Positions 1 to 5,539 of a stretch of DNA of 8,259 nt are shown piece by piece (the stretch's first letter is position 1; each line of letters opens with the position of its first letter). The position numbers and the translations under genes were made by a program. The notes below the pieces were generated by a model. The model was not told the origin of the DNA and searched no databases. It was given only the letters and a program-made list of their open reading frames with translations. This DNA is from an uncultured Lachnospira sp. (GTDB lineage: Bacteria > Bacillota > Clostridia > Lachnospirales > Lachnospiraceae), in the NCBI GenBank assembly GCA_910585095.1, contig CAJUBU010000008.1, positions 1 through 8,259 on the forward strand, read 5' to 3'.

Positions 1-16
1 GCAACAGCCTCTTTTT
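1..16 (+). terminator. Right half of a probable intrinsic terminator cut by the window edge
   Basis: The first bases read GCAACAGCCTC followed by TTTTT. This is what the descending arm and T-tract of a rho-independent terminator look like. The matching ascending arm (GAGGCTGTTGC) would lie left of the window and cannot be seen. It would end a rightward gene outside the window, and may also act on the leftward MgtC-family gene if the hairpin is bidirectional. This is inferred from one arm only. Confidence 0.4.
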
Positions 17-72
17 AATATCTTTTGATGAAAAGAATCTTCTTTGATGCAATAAATAATTAGATAATAAAA

Positions 73-753
73 TTATATAATTAATAACACGCCTTCCATA
101 TCATATAAATTTTCGACAACTTTTTTCTTTAAAGAAGGTTCTTTTACTTTTATGGTAAATGTTGCTGCTTTTGTTCCTGTATTTCTTGAGTTGAGAAGTT
201 CCAAATTTTTTAATTCAAAATCATGAATTCTGCAATAATTAAAAAGCCCTTGAATAAAATCAGCTTGTTCATATTCAACATATAATGACAAATATTTATT
301 ATATTTCATAAATGATTTGTCGACAATAGATAACATTCTTAATGAAAATACAATAACAATAGAACAGATAATAGCGCCTGAATAAAATCCAGAACCAACA
401 GCAACGCCAATACATGCACAACACCATAATCCAGCGGCAGTTGTAAGACCTTTAATATGATTAGAACGTGTTACAAGAATAGTTCCTGCACCAAGAAAAC
501 CAACGCCGCTAATAACTGCAGCAGGTATTCTTGCAGAATCGCTTCCTCCAATTGAAACAGTTAAATAGATATTAGTTATACTTGCCAATGCAGAACCAAG
601 ACATACAACGATATATGTTCTAAAACCTGCGGGGTGTTGTTTTTGTTCACGCTCAATGCCAAGAAAGCCGCCTAGTAATAAGGCAAGCAATATGCGGAGT
701 GCAATGGATACCGTGTTTAGTTCGCGAAGCAAAGGGATATTTTCTAAAATCAT
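73..753 (-). CDS. MgtC/SapB family membrane protein
   Basis: This 226-residue integral membrane protein belongs to the MgtC/SapB family. The N-terminal hydrophobic domain carries the family signatures GGFLGIERE (28-36), PAGFRTY (41-47), SGVGFLGAGTIL (82-93) and KGLTTAAGLW (101-110). About five hydrophobic stretches are visible (roughly 16-33, 48-66, 75-95, 106-120, 122-142). Residues about 155-226 form a soluble tail of the ACT-like type found in longer MgtC proteins. Family members are linked to Mg2+ limitation, acid survival and, in pathogens, intramacrophage growth and ATP synthase inhibition; the role in a commensal anaerobe is uncertain. The ATG at 751-753 follows an AGG-rich ribosome binding site at 761-769. 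It lies 101 bp downstream of dut on the same strand. I see no Mg2+ riboswitch, so no evidence for magnesium control. The family call is firm; the function is not. Confidence 0.9.
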   Translation of the reverse strand: MILENIPLLRELNTVSIALRILLALLLGGFLGIEREQKQHPAGFRTYIVVCLGSALASITNIYLTVSIGGSDSARIPAAVISGVGFLGAGTILVTRSNHIKGLTTAAGLWCCACIGVAVGSGFYSGAIICSIVIVFSLRMLSIVDKSFMKYNKYLSLYVEYEQADFIQGLFNYCRIHDFELKNLELLNSRNTGTKAATFTIKVKEPSLKKKVVENLYDMEGVLLII

Positions 754-800
754 ATCAAAACCTGCCTTTCTACAATGTAATTTGTAATATATTTATGGTT

Positions 801-848
801 ATGAGCAAGTAGTGTAGCGGATTGCGAATATCCGCTTGACTAGCTCAT
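801..848. other. Nested intergenic hairpin between dut and the MgtC-family gene
   Basis: Inner arms AGCGGAT (816-822) and ATCCGCT (830-836) pair perfectly around a 7-nt loop. Outer arms ATGAGC (801-806) and GCTCAT (843-848) also pair, with a TAG/CTA helper (810-812, 840-842) between them. The element starts 7 nt after the dut stop codon and is more GC-rich than its surroundings. Read leftward it is followed by AACCATAAAT rather than a T-tract, so it is not a textbook terminator. It may be a transcript-processing or stabilising hairpin, a weak terminator, or a REP-like dispersed element. Confidence 0.6.
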
Positions 849-854
849 TAGGAT

Positions 855-1298
855 TTATTTTCTTCCAGTAGAGCCAAATCCTCCATTTCCACGTTCGGAA
901 TCTTCTAATGAATCGGTTTCTATAAATGAAGCAGTAACATATGGAGTTAAGACAAGTTGTGCAATTCGGTCGCCATGACTTACTTCTAATGCTTCATTTG
1001 AATGATTGTACAAAGCAACCATAATTTCGCCTCTGTAGTCTGAATCAATTACACCAACTTTATTAGCAGGGGCAACTCCTTTTTTACATGCCATGCCACT
1101 TCTGGCATATACCAGACCAACCAGACCAACTGGAATTTCTAATGCAATACCAGTGTGTATAAATTGCGTTTCATTTGGGTGAATGATAACCGAATTTTCC
1201 ATACATGCGTATAAGTCGGCACCTGCTGAAAATTCTGTACCATATGTTGGTATCATTGCCTGTGAAGATAATTTTTTGATTTTTACATTTTGTTTCAT
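855..1298 (-). CDS. dut: Deoxyuridine 5'-triphosphate nucleotidohydrolase (dUTPase)
   Basis: This enzyme hydrolyses dUTP to dUMP and pyrophosphate, keeping uracil out of DNA and feeding thymidylate synthesis; the family works as a cytoplasmic homotrimer. All five conserved motifs of trimeric dUTPases are present in order: AGADLYA (25-31), ARSGMA (65-70), GVIDSDYRGE (82-91, with D85 the expected catalytic aspartate), GDRIAQL (109-115) and the C-terminal flexible RGNGGFGSTG (136-145), which closes over the active site. The 147-residue length is normal and nothing is missing. The ATG at 1296-1298 is preceded by GAAAGGAT around 1309-1316, about 10 nt away, slightly far but the only plausible site. 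It lies downstream of nrdG on the same strand, which fits a shared role in dNTP supply, though its own candidate promoter is visible at 1355-1384. Confidence 0.97.
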   Translation of the reverse strand: MKQNVKIKKLSSQAMIPTYGTEFSAGADLYACMENSVIIHPNETQFIHTGIALEIPVGLVGLVYARSGMACKKGVAPANKVGVIDSDYRGEIMVALYNHSNEALEVSHGDRIAQLVLTPYVTASFIETDSLEDSERGNGGFGSTGRK

Positions 1299-1354
1299 AA
1301 TTGTAATAATCCTTTCTTATTTATACTTAAAAAATGTTAATTTTATGTTTTTTT

Positions 1355-1384
1355 ATTTTACGAGAAAATTTAATCCATTAACAA
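1355..1384 (-). promoter_or_regulatory. Candidate sigma-A-type promoter for dut
   Basis: On the minus strand TTGTTA (1379-1384) is separated by 18 bp from TAAAAT (1355-1360), matching the -35 and -10 consensus at 4 and 5 of 6 positions. A start near 1348 would give a leader of about 50 nt before dut. The region is very AT-rich, so chance matches are common. Confidence 0.35.
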
Positions 1385-1444
1385 ATTCAGAACTTGCAAG
1401 AGTTGTGAAGCAACTCTTTTGTTGTGAAGCAACTTTTTTGTTAA
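1378..1444. other. Compound inverted repeat enclosing two hairpins, spanning the nrdG stop
   Basis: Outer 8-bp arms TTAACAAA (1378-1385) and TTTGTTAA (1437-1444) are perfectly complementary, and the right arm contains the nrdG stop codon. Inside lie AAGAGTTG (1398-1405) paired with CAACTCTT (1411-1418) over a TGAAG loop, and GTTG (1421-1424) paired with CAAC (1430-1433) over the same loop. T-tracts follow the hairpins only on the plus strand. As an intrinsic terminator it would therefore act on rightward (antisense) transcription, whereas on the nrdG transcript it is a structured 3' end without a U-tract. Confidence 0.6.
1402..1439. repeat. Tandem 19-bp direct repeat, two units
   Basis: The unit at 1402-1420 (GTTGTGAAGCAACTCTTTT) is repeated immediately at 1421-1439 with one difference, C1416 to T1435. 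Each unit contains the small GTTG-TGAAG-CAAC hairpin followed by a T-rich run. The pattern looks like a recent duplication of a short hairpin-plus-T module, possibly by replication slippage. Copy number could vary between strains. Confidence 0.85.
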
Positions 1445-1962
1445 AAGGGATACAGACAAATATCGCCTGATTCTAACGATTCTTTAACAAGAATGGTACG
1501 TTGATTTTCAGAACCTTTAAAAGGCAGCATCATATTGGCGGATTCCTGTTCAAATCGTCCGTCGACAAGTACGTCAATCAAAGACAAAAATTCTTTTGTT
1601 TCATGCCATTGATTACACATTATTTCAACAATTTCTTTATCAAATAGATATCCTGTAAAGCACCAAATATTTTTATTAGGATAAGTTGTTTTAACCGTTT
1701 TTACAAGGGGGAGAAGTCCTATTTGATTGCAATGTTCAAATGGTTCACCACCAAGCAGAGTAAGCCCTGCTATATAATTGGGTTTTAATGAATCAACAAT
1801 AGTGTTTATCGTTTCTTGAGTAAAAGGTTGTCCATAATTAAAATCCCAAGCAATTTCATTAAAACAGCCTTTGCAGCGGTGCGTACAGCCGCTTACAAAA
1901 AGGGATGTCCGTACACCTGGACCATTGGCAACATCACAATATTTTATTTCAGCATAATTCAT
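1441..1962 (-). CDS. nrdG: Anaerobic ribonucleoside-triphosphate reductase activating protein
   Basis: This radical SAM activase uses a [4Fe-4S] cluster and S-adenosylmethionine to install the glycyl radical on NrdD, switching on anaerobic deoxyribonucleotide synthesis. The cluster motif CTHRCKGC (C26, C30, C33) is present, as are GGEP (71-74, SAM binding) and the C-terminal DVLVDGRF (130-137) and KGSENQR (149-155) blocks typical of NrdG. The 173-residue length is normal. I place the start at ATG 1960-1962 because GGAGG (1969-1973) lies 6 nt before it and NrdG proteins normally begin close to the NYAEIKY block. A TTG seven codons upstream is in frame, but starting there would translate through this ribosome binding site. 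Its partner gene nrdD is not in the window. Transcription is probably from the promoter at 2057-2085. Confidence 0.95.
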   Translation of the reverse strand: MNYAEIKYCDVANGPGVRTSLFVSGCTHRCKGCFNEIAWDFNYGQPFTQETINTIVDSLKPNYIAGLTLLGGEPFEHCNQIGLLPLVKTVKTTYPNKNIWCFTGYLFDKEIVEIMCNQWHETKEFLSLIDVLVDGRFEQESANMMLPFKGSENQRTILVKESLESGDICLYPF

Positions 1963-1968
1963 AATAAT

Positions 1969-1973
1969 CCTCC
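1969..1973 (-). promoter_or_regulatory. nrdG ribosome binding site that fixes the start
   Basis: GGAGG on the minus strand, 6 nt before ATG 1960-1962. It lies inside the longer open frame that begins at TTG 1981-1983, and so argues against that longer start. Confidence 0.85.
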
Positions 1974-1977
1974 ATTC

Positions 1978-1990
1978 TGACAATATATCT
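1978..1990. repeat. 13-bp direct repeat, copy next to the nrdG ribosome binding site
   Basis: The sequence AGATATATTGTCA (minus-strand reading) lies just upstream of the nrdG ribosome binding site. An identical copy sits at 2080-2092, 102 bp away. A perfect 13-bp repeat within a control region of about 240 bp suggests a regulator site, but the AT-rich composition lowers the weight of the match. Confidence 0.6.
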
Positions 1991-1999
1991 TATTTGAGA

Positions 2000-2034
2000 A
2001 AATGCAAAAGAAATTTGTAAATGCAATTTTTACA
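2000..2034. other. Short direct and inverted repeats in the nrdG leader
   Basis: AAATGCAA occurs at 2000-2007 and again at 2019-2026, 19 bp apart, close to two helical turns. Overlapping it, TGTAAA (2016-2021) can pair with TTTACA (2029-2034). All lie in the predicted leader of nrdG, between the promoter and the start codon. They could be an operator or a leader hairpin; no known factor can be named from sequence alone. Confidence 0.35.
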
Positions 2035-2056
2035 GTAATTTTTCTTATTTTAAAAT

Positions 2057-2085
2057 ATTATATAGCCAAATTTAAAAGGTGACAA
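2057..2085 (-). promoter_or_regulatory. Strong sigma-A-type promoter for nrdG
   Basis: On the minus strand TTGTCA (2080-2085, 5 of 6 consensus) is followed after exactly 17 bp by TATAAT (2057-2062, 6 of 6). The start would be near 2050, giving a leader of about 88 nt before nrdG. The -35 hexamer lies wholly inside the 13-bp repeat at 2080-2092, so a protein binding that repeat would compete with RNA polymerase. Confidence 0.75.
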
Positions 2086-2092
2086 TATATCT
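2080..2092. repeat. 13-bp direct repeat, copy covering the nrdG -35 box
   Basis: Identical over 13 bp to 1978-1990 (AGATATATTGTCA on the minus strand). It contains the TTGTCA -35 hexamer of the nrdG promoter. It resembles half of the NrdR box (an ACA next to ATATAT) but lacks the symmetrical right half, so assignment to NrdR is not supported. Confidence 0.6.
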
Positions 2093-2124
2093 GTAAATAA
2101 CATTTTAGCACATTAAGGAAAAAG

Positions 2125-2153
2125 TAGTGAATAAAAAGATAGTATGATATGAT
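2125..2153 (+). promoter_or_regulatory. Candidate promoter for the PcRGLX/YetA-like gene
   Basis: TAGTGA (2125-2130, 3 of 6) and TATGAT (2148-2153, 5 of 6) are separated by 17 bp, giving a predicted start near 2160 and a leader of about 39 nt. The poor -35 would fit an activator-dependent sugar gene, but that is inference; no operator could be recognised. Confidence 0.3.
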
Positions 2154-2187
2154 GAATATAACAAAAAAACAAGTATAAATAGTAAGC

Positions 2188-2192
2188 GAGGG
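2188..2192 (+). promoter_or_regulatory. Ribosome binding site that fixes the start of the YetA-like gene
   Basis: GAGGG lies 6 nt before ATG 2199-2201. The in-frame TTG at 2193-2195 directly abuts this site with no spacing, so it is not a credible start. Confidence 0.75.
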
Positions 2193-2198
2193 TTGCAT

Positions 2199-4562
2199 AT
2201 GATAGATATTTTTTTTGACAAATTGTACCGATATCCAAGAATAAAGGAACCATGCAGTATTGCAATTCCAGTTAAAGAAGGAATATTAAACAGTCTTGAT
2301 AAACTGGCAATTATACAAGAGGGTAAGGCTGTACCAATGCAGGCAAAGGTGACATCAAGACATAAAGATGGCTCAATACGTTATATTTTTGTTCGTTTTA
2401 TGGCAGACCTTCCTGCGAATCAAAAAACAAAAGTTGTCTGTGATTTTAATTGTGATACTCCTTTAAAAAGTGATGATATGGATGTTAAAGATACAGCAGA
2501 CGGATATATTGTCAATACAGGGAAAGTTATATTTTCTGTGAAAAATCACAGCAGTTCTATTTTTAATTCTGTTGATGATGGCAATAAAGTGTATACATCA
2601 AGTCATTTTGAAGGTCCCTATTTAAAAGATGGTTTTAATCATATATATGATATTCAAATAGACCAATGGAATATTGTAGAAACAGGAGCAGTGTGTACGA
2701 TTCTTGCCGCACAGGGAAGAAATTTATCATCTAATGGAAAAAATATTGATTTTGAAATAAGAATAACAGCGTTTAAAGACAAGGAATGGATAGAAGTTTC
2801 ATATAGAATTATCAATACAAGCAGTGAGGAATTAAAAATTGCTTCTTTAGTATTTTATGCAAAGGCTGATAAGGAATCGCAATTAGATAATTTTTTGTCG
2901 GTGATAGATTTTGCAGAAAAACTAGATTCAACGGGATGTGGCGACCAAATTTTAGATAATTCAATGGAAGAAGGTCCTATTTTTCATACAAGAGGAATTC
3001 ATGAGCTTGATATGCTAGAAAAAAAAGCGCCTGTTTCACAGGTGCGGACGTTTGTGGGAATATCTAATTATAAGACGGATTTTTATATTGGAAAAAATGG
3101 GCAGGAAGTTAATCGTTCCATTAGTGACCAGACTTTAATAAAAGAAGCAAATGAACATTATGCTGAGGTTTTTTATGGCACATTTATGGCAGATAGAACG
3201 GATAGCGATGGTGGATTATGTATAACGGTATATCAGGCACATCAAAACTATCCAAAAGCAATTAAAGCATGTGAAGATGGAATTGCAGTTTTATTGGTTC
3301 CAGAAGGATTTAATGATATTGTTATGCAGCCTGGAATGGCAAGGGAACAGAAATTTTTAATGCACTTTCATAGTGCTAGTGAGCGCATTTTAGAGTTGGA
3401 TAATAGAAGTCTTATTTATCAAATGCCAGATAGACCTTATATTTCACCAGATGTATTTAAAAATGCTAATGTCTGTATTGATGTATTTCCAGATAAATTA
3501 GATGATGATGTAGAGATAGCATTGATATCAAAGTGTGATGCGCATGCAAGGTGTTATGGTATGTTAAATTGGGGCGATACGTGGGATTCCAATTATACTA
3601 TGCAGGGACGTGGTAATGGCAGAGTGGTATGGAGCAATAATGAATATGATTTTCCACATGCCTGTGCATTAATATATGCAAGGACAGGTATCCGAAGATT
3701 TTTGGATTATTTGATAGTAACTGCTACACACTGGATGGATGTTGATGTGTGCCATCACAGCGACAATCCGTTTTATATTGGCGGTCAATGGGAACATACA
3801 GCAGGACATTGCAAAAATGGGTTGATGGTTTGTTCGCATGAATGGTGCGAGGGCTTGTTGGATTATTATCATTTTACGGGAGATGAACGTGGTTTAAAAA
3901 CAGCAATAGGGATAGGTGACAATGTGCTGAGACTTCTTGACACGCCAATGTATGCAACGCCGGGCGAGGCTAACGCAAGGGAGACAGGCTGGGCGCTTAG
4001 AACATTGACTGCACTTTATGTGGAAACATATGATGAAAAGTGGCTGAAAAAGTCCGAGTGGATTATTGACAGTTTTAAGAAGTGGGAAGATGAATATGGA
4101 AGCTGGCTTGCACCATATACCGATAATACAACGATTCGAGTGGGATTTATGATGTCTGTTGCAATAGGCAGCGTTATGAGGTATTACAGGGCTTTTCCGC
4201 GTGAGGATATCAAGCAGATGATGATTCGACAGGTGGATGATTTAATTGAAAATAGTATGACAGATTGCGGACTGTTTTATTATAAAGAATTGCCAAGTCT
4301 TCAGCGATTGGGTAATAACACATTGCTTTTAGAAGCGCTTACCATCGCTTATGAACTTACAGGCAATGTTAAATATCTTAAGGCAGGACTCAAAACATTT
4401 AGCACGGTATTACAAGTAAAAGCACCATCTATTAATGGAAGAAAACGTATTGAAGAAGATGCTGTTATCTGTGCAGGGGAGAGTACAAAAACATTTGCTC
4501 AAAGTTTTATACCATTAATTACATATTATAAAGCTATTTCAGATAATGATATTTCATATTAA
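2199..4562 (+). CDS. PcRGLX/YetA-like (PL26-type) putative exo-rhamnogalacturonan lyase
   Basis: This 787-residue protein resembles the PcRGLX/YetA group. Its layout fits an N-terminal RIFT-barrel-like domain (about 1-95), a beta-sandwich (about 100-410) and a C-terminal alpha/alpha toroid (about 430-780). The toroid holds the most characteristic blocks: NWGDTWDSNY (457-466), HWMDVDVCHHSD (511-522), WEHTAGH (531-537), SHEWCEGLLDYY (546-557) and RETGW (594-598). Characterised relatives in PL26 remove unsaturated disaccharides exolytically from rhamnogalacturonan I; many members are untested, so the substrate here is open. No signal peptide or membrane segment is seen, implying a cytoplasmic enzyme acting on imported oligosaccharides. 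Length is near, slightly below, that of PcRGLX and B. subtilis YetA. The start is ATG 2199, fixed by GAGGG. The next gene is a sugar isomerase/epimerase; no transporter is in view. Family call is fairly firm, substrate is not. Confidence 0.8.
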   Translation: MIDIFFDKLYRYPRIKEPCSIAIPVKEGILNSLDKLAIIQEGKAVPMQAKVTSRHKDGSIRYIFVRFMADLPANQKTKVVCDFNCDTPLKSDDMDVKDTADGYIVNTGKVIFSVKNHSSSIFNSVDDGNKVYTSSHFEGPYLKDGFNHIYDIQIDQWNIVETGAVCTILAAQGRNLSSNGKNIDFEIRITAFKDKEWIEVSYRIINTSSEELKIASLVFYAKADKESQLDNFLSVIDFAEKLDSTGCGDQILDNSMEEGPIFHTRGIHELDMLEKKAPVSQVRTFVGISNYKTDFYIGKNGQEVNRSISDQTLIKEANEHYAEVFYGTFMADRTDSDGGLCITVYQAHQNYPKAIKACEDGIAVLLVPEGFNDIVMQPGMAREQKFLMHFHSASERILELDNRSLIYQMPDRPYISPDVFKNANVCIDVFPDKLDDDVEIALISKCDAHARCYGMLNWGDTWDSNYTMQGRGNGRVVWSNNEYDFPHACALIYARTGIRRFLDYLIVTATHWMDVDVCHHSDNPFYIGGQWEHTAGHCKNGLMVCSHEWCEGLLDYYHFTGDERGLKTAIGIGDNVLRLLDTPMYATPGEANARETGWALRTLTALYVETYDEKWLKKSEWIIDSFKKWEDEYGSWLAPYTDNTTIRVGFMMSVAIGSVMRYYRAFPREDIKQMMIRQVDDLIENSMTDCGLFYYKELPSLQRLGNNTLLLEALTIAYELTGNVKYLKAGLKTFSTVLQVKAPSINGRKRIEEDAVICAGESTKTFAQSFIPLITYYKAISDNDISY

Positions 4563-4592
4563 TATAAAAAATTGTTTTATAAGTAGGCTGAG

Positions 4593-4631
4593 TCGTAACG
4601 TATTTGTTTGACGAACAGGACGAAACGTAGT
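4593..4631. other. Imperfect hairpin and short repeats overlapping the isomerase promoter
   Basis: ACGT at 4598-4601 can pair with ACGT at 4625-4628, extended inward by TTTGTTT (4603-4609) against GGACGAA (4618-4624) using three G-U pairs and one bulged A, with an 8-nt loop. AACGTA occurs at 4597-4602 and 4624-4629, and GACGAA at 4610-4615 and 4619-4624. The element overlaps the -35 box and spacer of the promoter at 4608-4636. It may be a regulator site, or a weak transcript-end hairpin for the preceding gene; it lacks a T-tract. Confidence 0.4.
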
Positions 4632-4636
4632 AAAAT
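4608..4636 (+). promoter_or_regulatory. Sigma-A-type promoter upstream of the isomerase-rel unit
   Basis: TTGACG (4608-4613, 5 of 6 consensus) is followed after exactly 17 bp by TAAAAT (4631-4636, 5 of 6). The predicted start near 4643 gives a leader of about 50 nt. It lies 45 bp after the YetA-like stop codon, so the isomerase and rel could be expressed apart from the upstream lyase-family gene. A weaker overlapping match (TTTAAT 4641-4646, TATATA 4664-4669) is less convincing. Confidence 0.55.
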
Positions 4637-4693
4637 CATCTTTAATAACATGGAATAGTAAATTATATAAGGGATGAAAGGCAGGAGGTTGTT

Positions 4694-5530
4694 ATGAGAA
4701 TTGGTATAAGAGCGCATGATGTGAAGTATGCACCATTAGAGGAGTTGATTCCAAATATCCACAAACAGGGATTTCACTGTATGCACATTGCATTAAGTAA
4801 GTCTATTAAGGAGTTTAAGCCAGAGATAGAGACAATGACGCCGGGACTTGCTATGTATATGAAAGAATTATGTGCAGAGAATAAAGTGGATATAGCTGTT
4901 TTAGGCTGTTATTTGAATCTTTGTAATCCAAATCCCGAACAGCACAAAAAAATTGTTGAAAAATATATGACACATATTCGATTTGCAAGTGTTTTGGGGT
5001 GTGGTGTTGTAGGGACAGAGACGGGTGCAGTAAATGAAGAATATACATATGAACCTGCCAATCACAGTGAAGAAGCGTTAGAGTTATTTATAAAAAATTT
5101 GAGACCAATTGTAAAATATGCAGAACAATTTGGTGTAATTATAGCGATTGAGCCTGTTTGGAAACATATTGTATGCACCGTAGAAAGGGCAAGAAAGGTT
5201 TTAGATGCTATTGATTCTCCAAATTTACAGATTATTTTTGACCCTGTTAATTTATTGTGTGTAGAAAATTTATCACAACAAGATGAGATTATAGAGAAAG
5301 CATTTTCACTGTTAGGAAAAGAAATTGCTGTTGTTCATTGCAAAGATTATGTTGTTGAAGGCAGCGAATTAAAATCCATTGCCGCAGGCACAGGCGGATT
5401 AAATTATCCATTATTACTTAAAAAAATAAAAGAACATAAACCATATGTTCATTGTACGTTAGAAAATACAATACCAGAAAATGCTGTAGCGACAAGAGAG
5501 TTTATGGAACGGACATATGCTTCAGTATAG
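4694..5530 (+). CDS. Sugar phosphate isomerase/epimerase, xylose-isomerase-like TIM barrel
   Basis: This 278-residue cytoplasmic protein belongs to the xylose isomerase-like TIM-barrel (AP endonuclease 2) superfamily. These enzymes use a divalent metal to isomerise or epimerise keto sugars, inosose or hydroxypyruvate. Likely metal ligands sit at strand ends: E153 in IAIEPV, D183 in IIFDPVN, H215 in VVHCKD and E257 in TLENT. The block AAGTGGLNYPLL (230-241) is also typical. The ATG is preceded by a near-ideal AGGAGG (4683-4688), 5 nt away. Its stop codon overlaps the rel ribosome binding site, so the two are probably translated from one mRNA. The gene before it is a pectin-lyase-family gene, suggesting a role in processing a released sugar or uronate product, but the substrate cannot be read from sequence. 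The fold is certain, the reaction unknown. Confidence 0.88.
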   Translation: MRIGIRAHDVKYAPLEELIPNIHKQGFHCMHIALSKSIKEFKPEIETMTPGLAMYMKELCAENKVDIAVLGCYLNLCNPNPEQHKKIVEKYMTHIRFASVLGCGVVGTETGAVNEEYTYEPANHSEEALELFIKNLRPIVKYAEQFGVIIAIEPVWKHIVCTVERARKVLDAIDSPNLQIIFDPVNLLCVENLSQQDEIIEKAFSLLGKEIAVVHCKDYVVEGSELKSIAAGTGGLNYPLLLKKIKEHKPYVHCTLENTIPENAVATREFMERTYASV

Positions 5531-5535
5531 GAGGG
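5529..5535 (+). promoter_or_regulatory. rel ribosome binding site overlapping the isomerase stop codon
   Basis: AGGAGGG begins inside the TAG stop (5528-5530) of the isomerase gene and sits 4 nt before the rel ATG at 5540-5542. Ribosomes terminating on the first gene would be positioned over this site, so translational coupling is likely. Confidence 0.8.
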
Positions 5536-5539
5536 TTGT

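Noticed and set aside
754..854. Mg2+ riboswitch (M-box type) before the MgtC-family gene
   Set aside because: The gap is only 101 bp and holds one nested hairpin; the multi-helix layout of a known Mg2+ sensor is not seen.
1402..1439. CRISPR-like repeat
   Set aside because: The two units are directly adjacent with no spacer and there are no cas genes.
1183..1470. Plus-strand open frame of 95 codons opposite dut and the nrdG-dut gap
   Set aside because: It runs antisense through the dut N-terminus, then through AT-rich intergenic repeats; no ribosome binding site or recognisable domain.
1963..1983. Longer nrdG starting at TTG 1981-1983
   Set aside because: The added codons include the GGAGG ribosome binding site of ATG 1960-1962, and NrdG proteins normally start at the ATG chosen.
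1978..2092. A canonical pair of NrdR boxes before nrdG
   Set aside because: The repeats match only half of the palindromic box, and their 102-bp spacing is unlike the close, phased pair typical of NrdR.
2193..2198. TTG start two codons upstream in the YetA-like gene
   Set aside because: It directly abuts the GAGGG site with no spacing; ATG 2199 has a proper 6-nt spacing.
3669..3872. Short minus-strand open frame inside the YetA-like gene, and similar short frames within the isomerase and rel genes
   Set aside because: All lie within strongly supported genes in other frames and show no family resemblance or ribosome binding sites.
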